NCBI GenBank assembly: GCA_033807775.1
Contig: CM066327.1
Coordinates: forward strand, 95,750,295-95,814,294
Length of the DNA: 64,000 bases
Direction of reading: 5' to 3'
DNA from: Saussurea involucrata
Lineage: Eukaryota > Streptophyta > Magnoliopsida > Asterales > Asteraceae
The notes beneath the pieces were generated by a model. The model searched no databases. It had not been told where the DNA came from and saw only the letters and a program-made list of their open reading frames with translations. A program made the translations under genes and the position numbers. Below are positions 45,968 to 56,593 of this stretch, piece by piece (the first letter of the stretch is position 1; each line of letters starts with the position of its first letter).

Positions 45968-47205
45968 GCATTTCTTAGTTTTCTTTAAAACATTGAGGGG
46001 GAGTATGTGTACTTGTTTATTTAATTATATTCTTCTTTTGAGGGGGAGTTAGAATTTTTCATTAAGTGATACAAATAACAATCTGGACTCATGTTCAATG
46101 AGTACCAAGCTTTTCATCTGTATTTGCAGATTTCTCTGAGGTCGAGACAACTGATTATGCATCTGTTTAGGGGGAGCAGATTGTCATAAGTCTATAAGTA
46201 CGGTATAGTATATAGTTTTACTTTCAAATTTTTTTTCATTAAAAACAAAAAGGTGATATTTTATGTAAGAGATTACAAAGATTTTATCTGATGTGAGATT
46301 TTTTGAACAATTTGAAATCTTTTCTGAAAAAGTTGTAATTTTTCCTGGAAATCCTTGAGGTTTCGGACCCTTAAGGATGCGAAACCATCCGTTTCGAATC
46401 CTTAAGGATACGAAACCAATGGTTTCGGACCCTTAAGGATGCGAAACCAATGGTTTCGGATCTAAGAGGATACGAAACCATGTGTTAAAAATCTCAATTT
46501 GATTCGAATTCATTTGGAACTTTTTGCATCTTTGTTCATGCGAATTGTTCAGATGAACAGTGCCATGTCTATTTTCAGACATGCCTTTTCTACTGTTTGC
46601 ACAAGTGGGTACTCTAAAATCGTTCCAAGTGTCAATTTTTTGAGTATAAAAAGATTTCAAATCCTCATTTCCCACTTTTTCAAATCTTGCAAACATTACG
46701 CATCCTCTCAAGGAGGCACTGTTCATCATCGCTTTCGAACTCTTCAACTTCAACTGTTCGATTCTTCTTCATCAGGTAACCATTCTTTTTTATTCTAGTC
46801 TCATTAGATTCGTTTTTATGAACTGAATCTTTCCATCCAAATAATTTCATCGATTATGTTCATTTGCTATGCCTATTTGTTTGAAATCGATTCCGTTACT
46901 ATTCATGTTCATCACCATCATCAAAATGTTCATATTCTGAATCATATTCACCGTTTGTTATGTTTGTGTTTAGAACTTAATCTATCGAACGTTCCTGTGA
47001 TTAGAATTTCTTGATTAACATGCTTGATTTGTCGATCTGTATTCTTCCATGGTCTTGATTGTTCTTCGTGTTCTTCATGCATATATCTAAGTCGGTCAAT
47101 CTTGGGTCCGGTCTGTTTAGGTCAACTATTTCTTGATACTTAAATGAGTCAAGTCCTGATTTCGGATCCTTGTTGATACGAAATCATGGACATTTTTGTG
47201 TGTGA
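45968..47205 (+). other. Element D post-pol spacer with polypurine motifs and promoter-like region
   Basis: AGGGGGAG occurs at 45996-46003, 46041-46048 and 46169-46176. A GGTTTCG hairpin array (46359-46480) follows. TATAAAAAG (46645-46653) then precedes a pyrimidine-rich leader ending CATCAGGTAACC (about 46773), which resembles a 5' splice site. The position matches the internal promoters of A and B, but no third ORF follows before the solo LTR. Another GGTTTCG-type unit lies at about 47159. Confidence 0.6.
46359..46480 (+). repeat. 31-bp hairpin minisatellite in D spacer, four units
   Basis: Units start at 46359, 46390, 46421 and 46452, exactly 31 bp apart. Each is itself an inverted repeat: GGTTTCG + 14 bases containing CCTTAAGG + CGAAACC, so each unit can fold as a 28-nt hairpin or act as a palindromic site. 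Confidence 0.9.
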
Positions 47206-47210
47206 AAAGG

Positions 47211-48049
47211 TGTTAGCTTCAATCTTCCTAATCATAGAAGTATTTAGAAGTAGTGAAAAATAGGCTAAGTGAAGAAAGCCTCTTACAGAGGCTCTGCCGA
47301 CATTACCGAGAAATCAAGGTCAAGAAGCTACAGAAGCAGCAGAGGCTTCCTAAAGAAGCTCTGTCATACACGCAAAGAAGACCAAAGACTCGGAATCCGG
47401 TGAAGACTGCTCCACAGAGGACCAGACCGCAGAACCTCTGTAACTCATTACAGAGCCTCTGTGGTCCTCACTGAGACTTGAAGATATTTATAATATCTTG
47501 CTACTGTTACAGGACCCGTACATCAACTTGCATGGTAGCATGCCCTGTCCAACGTCGACGTGTCAAACTCTGATTGGACTCAGTAGGGCTTAGTACATAA
47601 TAGACGTCTGCTGCATTAAATGCAATACAGCACGTCTGACTGTTCATGCCATCCTTGCAACTGTTCACGACATCCTCTCAACTATTCATACGTACCTCTT
47701 GAATAGTAGCATATGCTTTATGGTCCCCTTTAGAGTAGTATATAAGGAAGACTCATGTTGACTTCTTCCTTACACAATACAACACAAAGAAAAACATTAA
47801 GAACACAAAAGCTTATTCACCTTAAGAGTCATATCTGTTTTAAAGCTTTTTCTTACTCACGGTTCATAAACCTGTTCTTAATATATATTCAGTAAACTTT
47901 GAGATATAATAGTTTGTTCACTGTTTATTTATATTTTGTTCTAAATCTATCAAACTTATCTGTTAGTTCTTTAAATACGCTTCCGCATCAAACCTTAAAC
48001 CTGAACTAATAGATCTGATAATCTTGTTTAAGCAAAACGGGAACCAACA
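47211..48049 (+). repeat. Solo LTR (839 bp) of the F family
   Basis: It starts TGTTAGCTTC and ends GGGAACCAACA. It is flanked by a perfect AAAGG duplication (47206-47210 and 48050-48054), and no primer site or polypurine tract is attached. It is related to the F LTR (50681-51508), with clear differences. It contains GACGTGTC (47557-47564), TATATAAGG (47739-47747) and ACAGAGGCTCTG-type words. It arose by recombination between the two LTRs of a full element inserted in D's spacer. Confidence 0.92.
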
Positions 48050-48054
48050 AAAGG

Positions 48055-48288
48055 GTTTATGCTTAATGTCTTGGTTTCGCATCCTATTGGATACGAAATC
48101 ATTGGTTTCGCATCCTATTGGATACAAAATCATTGGTTTCGCATCCTATTGGATACGGAATCCTTGGTTTCGGTTCCTCTTGGATACGAAATCATCTTAT
48201 AAAATATTTTTTGAAAATTATGAAATCTGCTAAATCATGGATTCGGATTCTCTTTATTCGAATTCTCTTGGTTTCGGATCCTTCTTTA
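48055..48288 (+). repeat. Resumed D spacer with 31-bp GGTTTCG array
   Basis: D sequence continues after the solo LTR. Units start at 48073, 48104, 48135 and 48166, exactly 31 bp apart, each GGTTTCGCATCC with GGATACGAAATC. Further single words continue to about 48280, where sequence switches to E gag inside GGATCCTTCTTT/ACCAGC. Confidence 0.85.
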
Positions 48289-50680
48289 CCAGCTACTGCT
48301 GAATCTGCTGAAATCCCTGAACATCAAAAACCTAAGCCAAGAGAAGAATGGTCAAATGAAGATAAGGCAGAAGATGAAGTTGCACAGAAAACAAAGAGAA
48401 TATTGATCATGGCAATCCCCAACGAACTTTTTCAATCCTTAGATGCATGCGAAACAGCGCACGATCTCTGGAAAGAATTAGAAAGACAGTTGGAAGGGGG
48501 TGCTAAAACTCAGAAGAACCGAAGGGCACAATACATAAATGAATATCATGCTTTCAGAGCCTCTGCAACAGAATCTCTGCAAACAACATACGACCGGTTC
48601 AACTCTCTAATAAACAAATGCAAAAAGTCTGGTATTCACAGAACCACGGAAGAAAATAACGTCATGTTTCTAAAGAGCCTGAACGATGAGTGGCTTCAGT
48701 TGTCTATGTCTAGACTCCTGGACACTCTCTGATCTCTATGGAACACTTGCTGCACAAGAGCCTCAAATAGCTCAAGCTAAAACACTAACCATTGTGCCAT
48801 ACGCATTGGTTAGTAAATCTACAGAGGCTGCAGACAGACCAAGAAATGAGAGATCTACAGAGGAGAAAAAGAAGGAGAAAAAGAAGATGGTAATGGTTGA
48901 TAGCGAAGAAGACGAGCTGATAGAGGAAGAGATAACTCTTGCGTCATTAGCTAAATCAATGGCTCTATTGACAAGAGAGTTTAGAAATAACCAAAGGATT
49001 TCTGGTAGAAGAGATGATGGAAGAAGAGAAGAATCAAGTGACCGACAGAGGTCAGACTACACAAATGATGACCTACAGAGGTCGAGCGACAGAAGCTACA
49101 GAGGAAATGATCGAAATAGATCAGATGACAAGGTAGGCCACACACAAGAATGCTACAAATGTGGTAAACCCGGTCATTACGCAAACGAATGCCGAACAGA
49201 GAAAGGTGGAGACCTACAGAAGTCTGACGACTGAACTTGAAACATCTCCCAAGGTTGTTTCAACTGCGGCAAGCCAGGTCATTTCGCAAAAGAATGCAGA
49301 AGTAGACCAAATCGCCCACAGAAGGACTCAGCTTTTTACAAAAAGAAGGCCGAGTATTACGCACAAAAATCTCTGATGGCGAACAAAGGGCATTCTGAGG
49401 CAAACAAAGAAGACTTCGAATCAGACTCTACCTCTGATGATGAATTTCCCACAAATGCCCTGTTCTGTGGCATGGCAGAAGTTGACTCCGGCACTGACAA
49501 TGAGGTATCCATTTCAAACTCTACCTCAAGTACTAATTCTGTAGATGATGATTTATTTCAACTTAACATTGAACTGAAAGATATAATTGAAAGCATTCAG
49601 AAAAAGCTGACCTTTAATGAGAGAGAAGTAAGGCTTCTCACTCAAGAAAAAGCCAAAATCTTTGAAGAAAAAGAAAAAATCGAAAAATATTGGAGCAAAA
49701 ATATAGATCCTTTAAAAAGGCAAATTTCTGATTTAACCTATGCTTTAAAAATCAAAACAAAAGAACTTTCAGTTTCAAGAAGTGAAACTACAGACATAAG
49801 AGCTCTCAAATAATACTTTCAAAAGGAAAGAGAGGTACTTTGGCAAGATCTTTTAAGAAGAGAAGTTTTAATTAAAAACTATAAAGATGCACAGAAGGTG
49901 TATGAAAAGGTAAACTCCCAAATAGCAAGACGAGGTATAGGGTACAGTGATATTACCTTAGGAGTTGAAAATAAACGACTAAAACCTCTGTCCTCTCTAT
50001 TTGTTTTGGGAAAAACTAACAAACCAAACTTTCCAAACTTACTCTCTGTAAGTAAAAGGGTTAAACTCTCTGTAGAACCTCACTTGAGGAAACATACAAA
50101 GATGATCAATGTGTGGTTTGAAAACACAGATTCATCATCTTCAACCTCTGTCAATAGAGAAAACAAACCAAAGAAATATCTGAAAACACAAGATCAGATT
50201 GGTATCTTTAAGTTTGGTAAACCAGAGACTCAAACACAGGTCGCTTTTGTCTGTATGATAAATGTCGAAAAGAAATTGTCAGCAGAAGCTCCTGAGTTTA
50301 AACCCATCTTTTCAGAAGAAAAACTTGAAGAATCTATTGAAAAAGAAATTTTGGAAGTTTTGAAATCAAATATTTTAGAAAATTTCTGTACATCTTCTAT
50401 AGATCAAAAACTCACTAAAGAGATCTCATCAGAAACCTCTGCCATCCATGAAAGTTTTTCTACAGAGGAAGAAAGCTCGTATGATACATGCTCAGAAAAT
50501 CCAGCCTCTGTCGAAAGAAATGACTCAACCTTTGCATATGAGGACGATTCATCCTCTGACGACTCAGAGACTGATTTCAAATCAGGGATAATTCACTGTG
50601 ACACAGAGGATGTCAAATTCTCCTCTGAAGTTCTTAACAGAACAATTTCTCCAAAAGAGAAAATCACAGAGATACCTATC
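48289..50680 (+). pseudogene. gag: Element E: 5'-truncated Gag of the F family
   Basis: It lacks LTR, leader and the first ~60 gag residues; coding begins at the PATAESAEIPEHQKPK block. It aligns with F gag throughout. Lesions: a small deletion with frame shift at about 48707, TGA 49232-49234, TGA 49238-49240 and TAA 49811-49813. Two CCHC knuckles (CYKCGKPGHYANEC at about 49150 and CFNCGKPGHFAKEC at about 49259) and a coiled coil (49580-49790) are visible. It is interrupted at 50680 by insertion of F; its remainder should lie beyond the right edge of the window. Confidence 0.88.
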
Positions 50681-51508
50681 TGTTAGCTTCAATCTTCCTA
50701 ATCATAGAAATACTTAGAAGTAGTGAAAAATAGGCTAAGTATAGAAAAGCCTCTCACAGAGGCTCTGCCACTTCTTCCAGAAGATCAAGTCTAGAAAGCC
50801 ACAGTAGCTACAGAGGTAATCACAGAACCTCTGTAGTGCGCAAGAAGAAGATCAACTCGGAAACAAGTGGAATGCTCCACAGAAGGTCAGACCATAGAAC
50901 CTCTGTAATGCCTTACAGAGCCTCTGTGGTCTGCTATGAAGACTTGGAAGATATTACTGGATACGTTCATCAACTTGCATGGAAAAGTACTGTCAAAACA
51001 CGTGTCAAGCTCTGAGTGGACTCAATAGGGCATGGTACAAAATAGACGTCTGCGCCATTTAATGCATTTACCAATAGTACATCTGCTCCATTAAATGCGC
51101 ATGGCTCAAACAACTGTTCACACCATCCAGTTCACTATTCATGCTGTAAAAGGAACAGTGACCTACTTCACAGTCTTCTAAGAGTAGTATAAAAGGAAGT
51201 CTCATGTTGAGATCTTCCTAAGAACGAATACACAAGGAATCACAAATACTCTCAAACGTTATTGTCAAATATCTGAGTGTTATATTCTCACACACACCAA
51301 CAGTTCTTAATCTGTTCTTCGTGTTCTTATTATATATTGAATAACAGTAACTGTTCAAGAAATCCTTTTTATTCCTTACTGTTTTCTTTATATATGTGCG
51401 TTCTAACATCTATCAAACATATCTGTTAGTTTAAATACGCTTCCGCATTAAACTCTAAATTCAACTAATAGACTGTTAATCTTGATTAAGTGTATCTGGG
51501 TTCCAACA
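50681..51508 (+). repeat. Element F 5' LTR (828 bp)
   Basis: It starts TGTTAGCTTC and ends GGTTCCAACA. Paralogous to the solo LTR at 47211. It contains CACGTG (50999-51004, within AACACGTGTC) and TATAAAAG (51188-51195). Palindromic words such as CACAGAGGCTCTG and ACAGAGCCTCTGT are present. Confidence 0.92.
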
Positions 51509-51523
51509 ATTGGTATCAGAGCC
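51509..51523 (+). other. Element F primer-binding site
   Basis: ATTGGTATCAGAGCC directly after the LTR (TGGTATCAGAGC at 51511-51522). Confidence 0.9.
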
Positions 51524-51666
51524 TCTCTTGATTTTCAATATCAAGTGATCCACTTATCAAGATTCGTGATAGATATTATTGTGTCTGGAAACTGCTTAAA
51601 CTCAGAAAATCTTCAAATTCATAGAAGTAACTCTTTAGTCATACCTTCTTTCTAAAATCTTCAAAA

Positions 51667-52219
51667 ATGACAAATACAAATAATTTCTTTACTACTGGTT
51701 CTCTCACTAAACCTCATAGTCTCCTTCGAGATGAGTATCCTCAGTGGAAAATAAGAATGGTCCATTTTTTCGAGGGTACTGAAAAAAATCAAGTACAATA
51801 TCTGTACAATCCTCCTCCTATTCCCATGACAGTAGTACCTCGTATACCTGCTACTGCTGAATCTGCCGAAATCCCCGAACATCAAAAACCAAAGCCAAAA
51901 GGGGAGTGGTCAACCGAAGATAAAGCAGAAGATGAAGTTGCTCAGAAAACCAAGAGGACATTGATTATGGCAATACCCAACGAACTCGTTCAATCCTTGG
52001 ATTCATGTGAAACATCGCATGATCTGTGGAAAGAACTGGAAAGACAGTTGGAAGGAGGTGCTAAAACACAAAAAAACCGAAGAGCACAGTACATCAATGA
52101 ATATCATGCATTCAGAGCCTCTTCAACAGAATCTCTGCAAACAACATACGACAGATTCAACTCTCTAATCAACAAGTGCAGAAAATCAGGCATTGACAGA
52201 ACTTCTGAAGAAAACAATG
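51667..52219 (+). CDS. gag: Element F Gag, 5' part (interrupted by G)
   Basis: ATG at 51667 (MTNTNNFFTTGSLTKP). The first 184 codons cover most of the UBN2-like region: DEYPQWKIRM, LIMAIPNELVQ, DLWKELERQ, QKNRRAQYINEY. The frame is cut at 52219 by insertion of G. The second half starts at 57660 after the duplicated CAATG. Removing G and one CAATG (5440 bases) restores the frame exactly, giving a 1044-residue protein, similar in length to A gag (1061). So gag was intact when G landed. Confidence 0.9.
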
Positions 52220-52787
52220 TGTTAGGTCTAGAGTTTTGTCAAAAACACAAGTGTTGAGTTGTGAGTAAGAAGACTAAAGAAGACTCAGAAGACTCAGAAG
52301 TTCTGAGTAGAAGACTCAGAAGTTCTGAGTGAGAAATCTCAAAAAGATTCTAAGTGTTGGATTCTGACTAGAAGGTTCAGAGTTCTGAGTAGGAGACTCA
52401 GAACTTCTGACTATGAAGACAAATGTTCTGAAGCGCTTATTCAGAAGTATGTTCAGAATTCATATCTTGGGATATTATCTGTTATATTCAGTTACTAATT
52501 AGGACACGTGTAATTGTTCTATTAGTCTGTTTCTTATATGTACTGTAGCTTTAGCTATTCTCTACAGTATATATAGGAGTTAGCAACTGTAGCTAAAAGA
52601 ATCTTTTGGAGAATCTTTGGCTAACCTTTTGGATAACTCTTTACGCATAAATTGTTAGATCTATTGAGAGAGAAATTCATTGTAATATCTTGTAATTCAC
52701 AGATTGTTAATAGATCATATGACCAGTTGCTGTTAATACGATCTTAATTGTTCATATTTGATTGTAAGAGTGTAACTTGGACTTTCA
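52220..52787 (+). repeat. Element G 5' LTR
   Basis: It starts TGTTAGGTCT and ends GGACTTTCA. ACACGTGT (52504-52511) and TATATATAG (52568-52576) are 64 bp apart. Several TCAGAAGTTCTGA words (52290-52460). Confidence 0.95.
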
Positions 52788-53275
52788 ATTGGTATCAGAG
52801 CCAATCAACAAACAAATTCGACCAAGAGTGTGTTTGATCGCGTTCTTGAAGTTTCTTGATCAATTCGTCAATTGATTCCGCTGCTGCTAACAATTCTTGA
52901 ATTCCTAACAATTCTTGAATTCGTGTCTATCATTGATTCAAGAAATTTGAATTTGTCTTTCTGTTGAATCGATATCTTACAATCAAGTTATCCAAAGATT
53001 TTCTCTCTATGCTGATTAATTCTCGAAATTAAACAGAGATCACAGGTATGTTTTCGAAATTCTTGATTGGTTTCTGGATCAAAGTGATTATATCTGCTGC
53101 ATGTTGATTAGTATTCAAATTTTTTGTTGAAAAGAAGATTTCATTAATTCATGTACTCTAACTGTTTGATGAAATGCATGTGACAGATTTGATTAATTCT
53201 TGCATGTTCTAGATTTGTGTTGATTCTCATTTTTTATCATAATTCATAGTTGATATTCGAATTTGTCATTTCATC
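52788..53275 (+). other. Element G primer site and leader
   Basis: ATTGGTATCAGAGCC at 52788-52802 is the Met-tRNA primer site. The following leader is AT-rich and resembles the start of B's leader (CAATCAACAAACAAATTCG, TTGATTCCGCTGCT). No coding. Confidence 0.88.
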
Positions 53276-54556
53276 ATGCCTGAGATTATTGAAGTTTTTG
53301 TGAGACCTGCAATTTCTATAACCAGTTCAGACAATTTACAAAAATTAAGTCCTGTAAAAGCAAAAGAAACAATTTCTGAACCAAAAACTGAGATTGTTCA
53401 TTTTGAAAGCAAGATTGCTAATCTTCAAGCAAAACAAGACGAAAATGCAAAAGTTATAAAGATTTTGCAAAAAGAGAAATCTGATTTTCTAAAGGATTTT
53501 GAAAAGGTTCAAGAAAACATAAAATTGTTAGAAAAAGAGAATGTTGATTTGAAAGAGAAAGGAAATTTTAGAAGAAAGATGTTGACAGAGTCTGAAAATA
53601 GAATCAAATCATGTGAAATGCAAAATTGTCAACTCTTGAAACAGATCTATGATTTTGAACAAGTACTTATACTTGAAAGAGTGAAATTTGAGAAAGAGAG
53701 AAGAGACTTTCAAACTGAAAGGAAAGGTTTTGAAACAAAGTCTATTGAATTATCTTTGAAAATTTCTGATTTGGAGAAAATTCTTGCAAAAGAAAGAAAA
53801 GAGTTTGAATGCAAGAAAAATGTTTTTCAAAAAGAAAAGAATGGTTTTGAGAAAAAGAAAACAGGAATGTTAAATGAGTTTTCTGTAAAAATCAATGAGT
53901 TGGAGAAAGAGTTAGAAGATGGAAGGAAAGAGACTGAAAAGAAGAAGGTAAATGGCTTTAAAGAAAAATGCTTAAAAGATGAGTTTGAGAAGGAAAAGAA
54001 AGTTTTTCATTTGGAGATAAGGAGACTTATTAAGAAATTATCTGATTTATCAACTATAATCATGATAGAGAGGAAGTCCAAATCTGATTTGCAGTCAAGG
54101 TTTGATTTGTATATTAAAAAGTTTAGGGAATTTGAAACGAAAGTTGTTGACAAATCAAATCATAGTTCAAAAGATCAGATTCGTTCTTCTAATCTGTTTT
54201 ATGATTATGCTATTGATAAATCTTATAATTGTTCTTTTAAAAAGATAAAAATGGAATGGAGAGTTAAAGGAACAACTTCCAAGAAAGAAGTGCCAAAATC
54301 AAAAGTTCCTAATTCAAATGTCAAGAAGAACAATACATTTCAAAGAAAATCTTTTGTTAAACCTGATGTGATTTATTCTGTAAATCAATTAGTCAGAGTT
54401 GCACAAAAGAAACTTTGTTGTTCATATTGTGGGACTAATGATTTTGTGAACAAAAATTTTATTCAGCACTGGTATGGTTCTTATAGAATATCTGCATATG
54501 CCACTGCACCTAACAGACCTGGACCCAAGTTCATATGGGTACCAAAGTCAACTTAA
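53276..54556 (+). CDS. gag: Element G truncated Gag (426 aa, C-terminal part only)
   Basis: ATG at 53276 (MPEIIEVFVRPAISITSSDNLQ). It aligns with B gag from IPEIVEVFIRPASSITSSDNLQ onward, so the ATG replaces an Ile codon and everything before (UBN2 region, CCHC knuckle) is deleted. The rest is a long intact coiled coil with FEKERRDFQTERKGFETKS-type heptads (about residues 60-270), a CCSYCGTNDF Cys pair near the end, and the WVPK signature with TAA at 54554-54556. The frame is open, so a product is possible, but it lacks the capsid-like and nucleic-acid-binding parts. It could also be merely retained sequence needed for packaging. Confidence 0.8.
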   Translation: MPEIIEVFVRPAISITSSDNLQKLSPVKAKETISEPKTEIVHFESKIANLQAKQDENAKVIKILQKEKSDFLKDFEKVQENIKLLEKENVDLKEKGNFRRKMLTESENRIKSCEMQNCQLLKQIYDFEQVLILERVKFEKERRDFQTERKGFETKSIELSLKISDLEKILAKERKEFECKKNVFQKEKNGFEKKKTGMLNEFSVKINELEKELEDGRKETEKKKVNGFKEKCLKDEFEKEKKVFHLEIRRLIKKLSDLSTIIMIERKSKSDLQSRFDLYIKKFREFETKVVDKSNHSSKDQIRSSNLFYDYAIDKSYNCSFKKIKMEWRVKGTTSKKEVPKSKVPNSNVKKNNTFQRKSFVKPDVIYSVNQLVRVAQKKLCCSYCGTNDFVNKNFIQHWYGSYRISAYATAPNRPGPKFIWVPKST

Positions 54557-54568
54557 TCTGTTTTGCAG
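54539..54568 (+). promoter_or_regulatory. Gag-pol junction of G
   Basis: GGGTACCAAAG, AACTTAATCTG and TTTTGCAG, 30 nt as in A. It is kept although pol behind it is gone. Confidence 0.45.
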
Positions 54569-54830
54569 GTTATTCATGTGTAGAGCTGAATGAATGATCT
54601 ATACCTACACATGACTGAAAACAGATGCTGTGCTTAAATTGAGAATTTTGACTTTTGGATAATTCAGTCCAAAACTCGGTCTGAATGTAATTATGGATTT
54701 CTGATTCATATAGATCAATTTGTTGATTTTGTTGAGCAAGTTATGGTGATTTGAAGTTCAGAATGTTCAAAAATCACAAAATCCAAACATTTTTCTAAGG
54801 CATTTTCTCTGGATAGTTTTATCAGAATTC
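54557..54830 (+). pseudogene. Element G protease relic
   Basis: Directly after TTTTGCAG the sequence still resembles the protease start of B (TGTCATGTGTGG and CACATGAC counterparts) but is interrupted by stops and indels. From about 54640 it is unrecognisable. Confidence 0.55.
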
Positions 54831-55068
54831 TGACTCTGTTACTCAGAAGTTCTGACTCTACTACTCAGAATTCTGACTCAACTAATCAGAATTCTGACTC
54901 TGATACTTAGAATTTTGAACAAGTTACTCAGACTTCTGACTATACTACTCAGAATTCTGACTCAACTAATCAGAATTCTGACTCTGATACTTAGAATTTT
55001 GAACAAGTTACTCAGAATTCTGACTTTTCTACTCAGAATTCTGACTCAACTACTCAGAATTTGGATTT
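54830..55068 (+). repeat. 21-bp repeat array (TCAGAATTCTGAC units) with 84-bp higher-order period
   Basis: Units of about 21 bp, CTCAGAATTCTGACTCAACTA and variants, run for about 240 bp. A block of four units (start 54875) repeats at 54959, a period of 84 bp. In B the corresponding sequence is coding and yields QNSD heptapeptides; here it contains stops. Confidence 0.85.
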
Positions 55069-55779
55069 TTGATATCTAATGAGGAATCATCGAAGATGAT
55101 TACCAAAATCTCTTGATTTTGCAGGATTATCTTGATTTGAGAGGGAAGATTGTCTCAAAATTTGATCTGATTGTTTCAAGATGAAGTTCAAAACCCGTGC
55201 TTCAACGTTTTAGGCTTTTGAACATATCAGTTCAAAACCCGTACTTAAATGACAATGGCTTCTGAATAATTCAGTTCAGGACCCGTACTTCAGAGACAAA
55301 GACTTCTAAACAAATCAGTTTAGAACTCATATTTCTCAGGTGATATCCTTAACTGTCATATTTTTATGTTTCAAGGAACAAGTGGTGAAAGGTAACATTG
55401 CATTACGTTTATTTCTATTGCTTTGAATGTTTGAATCTTAACAAATTTAATTCAATGATATGAATTTTTTTTTAATTTTCATTCAATGAATAAATGTGTG
55501 TCAAAGAGTGATTTTACAAGTATTTTGTATTATCTGAGCTATATTTGTTTCAACTTTCACTTTTGAATTAAATCGAAAGGTAAGAAAAACATGAATGAAA
55601 TTATGCCGAATGCTCAATGTTATGAAATCTATACTTATATAGAATATAATGCTCAAAAAGCCTAAATGTCAGAATGATGGATGGAAACGAAAATATGGGG
55701 GAAGTACTACGTTTTAGTACCAAGTGATTGAGATGAAATATAAATATATATAAAATCATTTAGTTTGAAAGTTTGTACC

Positions 55780-56055
55780 TGTGGCCTTTCTGGTTTGGGA
55801 GAGTAAGTCCTAAGGGGTGCTAGTCACCTAGTCCCTAAGACCAACTGGTCTGGGATCGGCTGACCCAAATCCTGCAATAGAACCAGATAGAAAGCCATGT
55901 TCTACTGGTACAAATGGGTTTAAGATATATCGATGTGGCCTTTCTGGTTTGGGAAATTAAGTTCCAAGGGGTGCTTGTCACCTAGCACCTAAGACTAACT
56001 GGTCTGGGATATGCTGACCCAAATCCTGCTATAGAACCAGATAGAAAGTCATGTT
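55780..56055 (+). repeat. 122-bp direct repeat (two copies)
   Basis: 55780-55901 and 55934-56055, both TGTGGCCTTTCTGG...CATGTT, with a handful of differences and a 32-bp spacer. The unit contains internal self-complementary phrases (GTCACCTAG, CCTAAG/CTTAGG-like). Confidence 0.85.
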
Positions 56056-56089
56056 TAACGATGTATCTTATTCTTACTAAACTTTTTGA

Positions 56090-56160
56090 TTAAAAGATGC
56101 CAATGTGCACAAAATTAAAAGATGCCAATGTGCACAAAATTAAAAGATGCCAATGAGCAC
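56090..56160 (+). repeat. 25-bp tandem repeat, three units
   Basis: TTAAAAGATGCCAATGTGCA-type unit at 56090, 56115 and 56140; the third has GAGCAC in place of GTGCAC. Confidence 0.9.
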
Positions 56161-56593
56161 ATATCTCTTGAAACTTTGGGAAAATTCAAAGTCACAATAA
56201 ACCTGTAAATTTGTGAAAATCCTGATTTTGGACAAATAGTGTAAGTAAAGCAAAGTATTCTTATATGTTTTAGAATTGCATATTCTTGAAGCTAATCATA
56301 TTTCGCATGCTAAGCACACCAAATAGATTTAATAAAGGGATTGAAACTGAACATCTTTAACTTGATATGCAATGATGACTTGTATTTGAATCCAAACACA
56401 TGCATTTGATTTCATTTGATTGAAAAATCTGATAAATTTCATTAAGTTGGATTTCTTTTGTAAAATTTTCAAATGATCAAATGTTAGTAGTTATCAAGTG
56501 TAGTTCAGTGAATCTTATTTTTCTTGTATAAATGTTTTCATTAAAGCACTATATTTGAAATGAATAGTTTTAATGAAATATATGCATACTTTC

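Larger units (their letters stand above)
55069..56589 (+). other. Element G non-coding internal region
   Basis: No coding. Contains CAGTTCA/AACCCGTACTT phrases repeated around 55180-55330, the 122-bp direct repeat and the 25-bp triple repeat (separate entries). Its origin is not recognised; it may derive from a third-ORF or spacer region that has decayed, or be captured DNA. Confidence 0.5.

Noticed and set aside
40211..48190. CRISPR-like regular spacing of GGTTTCG units
   Set aside because: Unit and spacer are both repetitive and of plant retroelement origin, repeats are degenerate and there are no unique spacers.
47211..51508. A complete element with LTRs at 47211 and 50681
   Set aside because: The left LTR has its own AAAGG duplication and no primer site (solo LTR), and the right one is followed by a primer site, so it is the 5' LTR of F.
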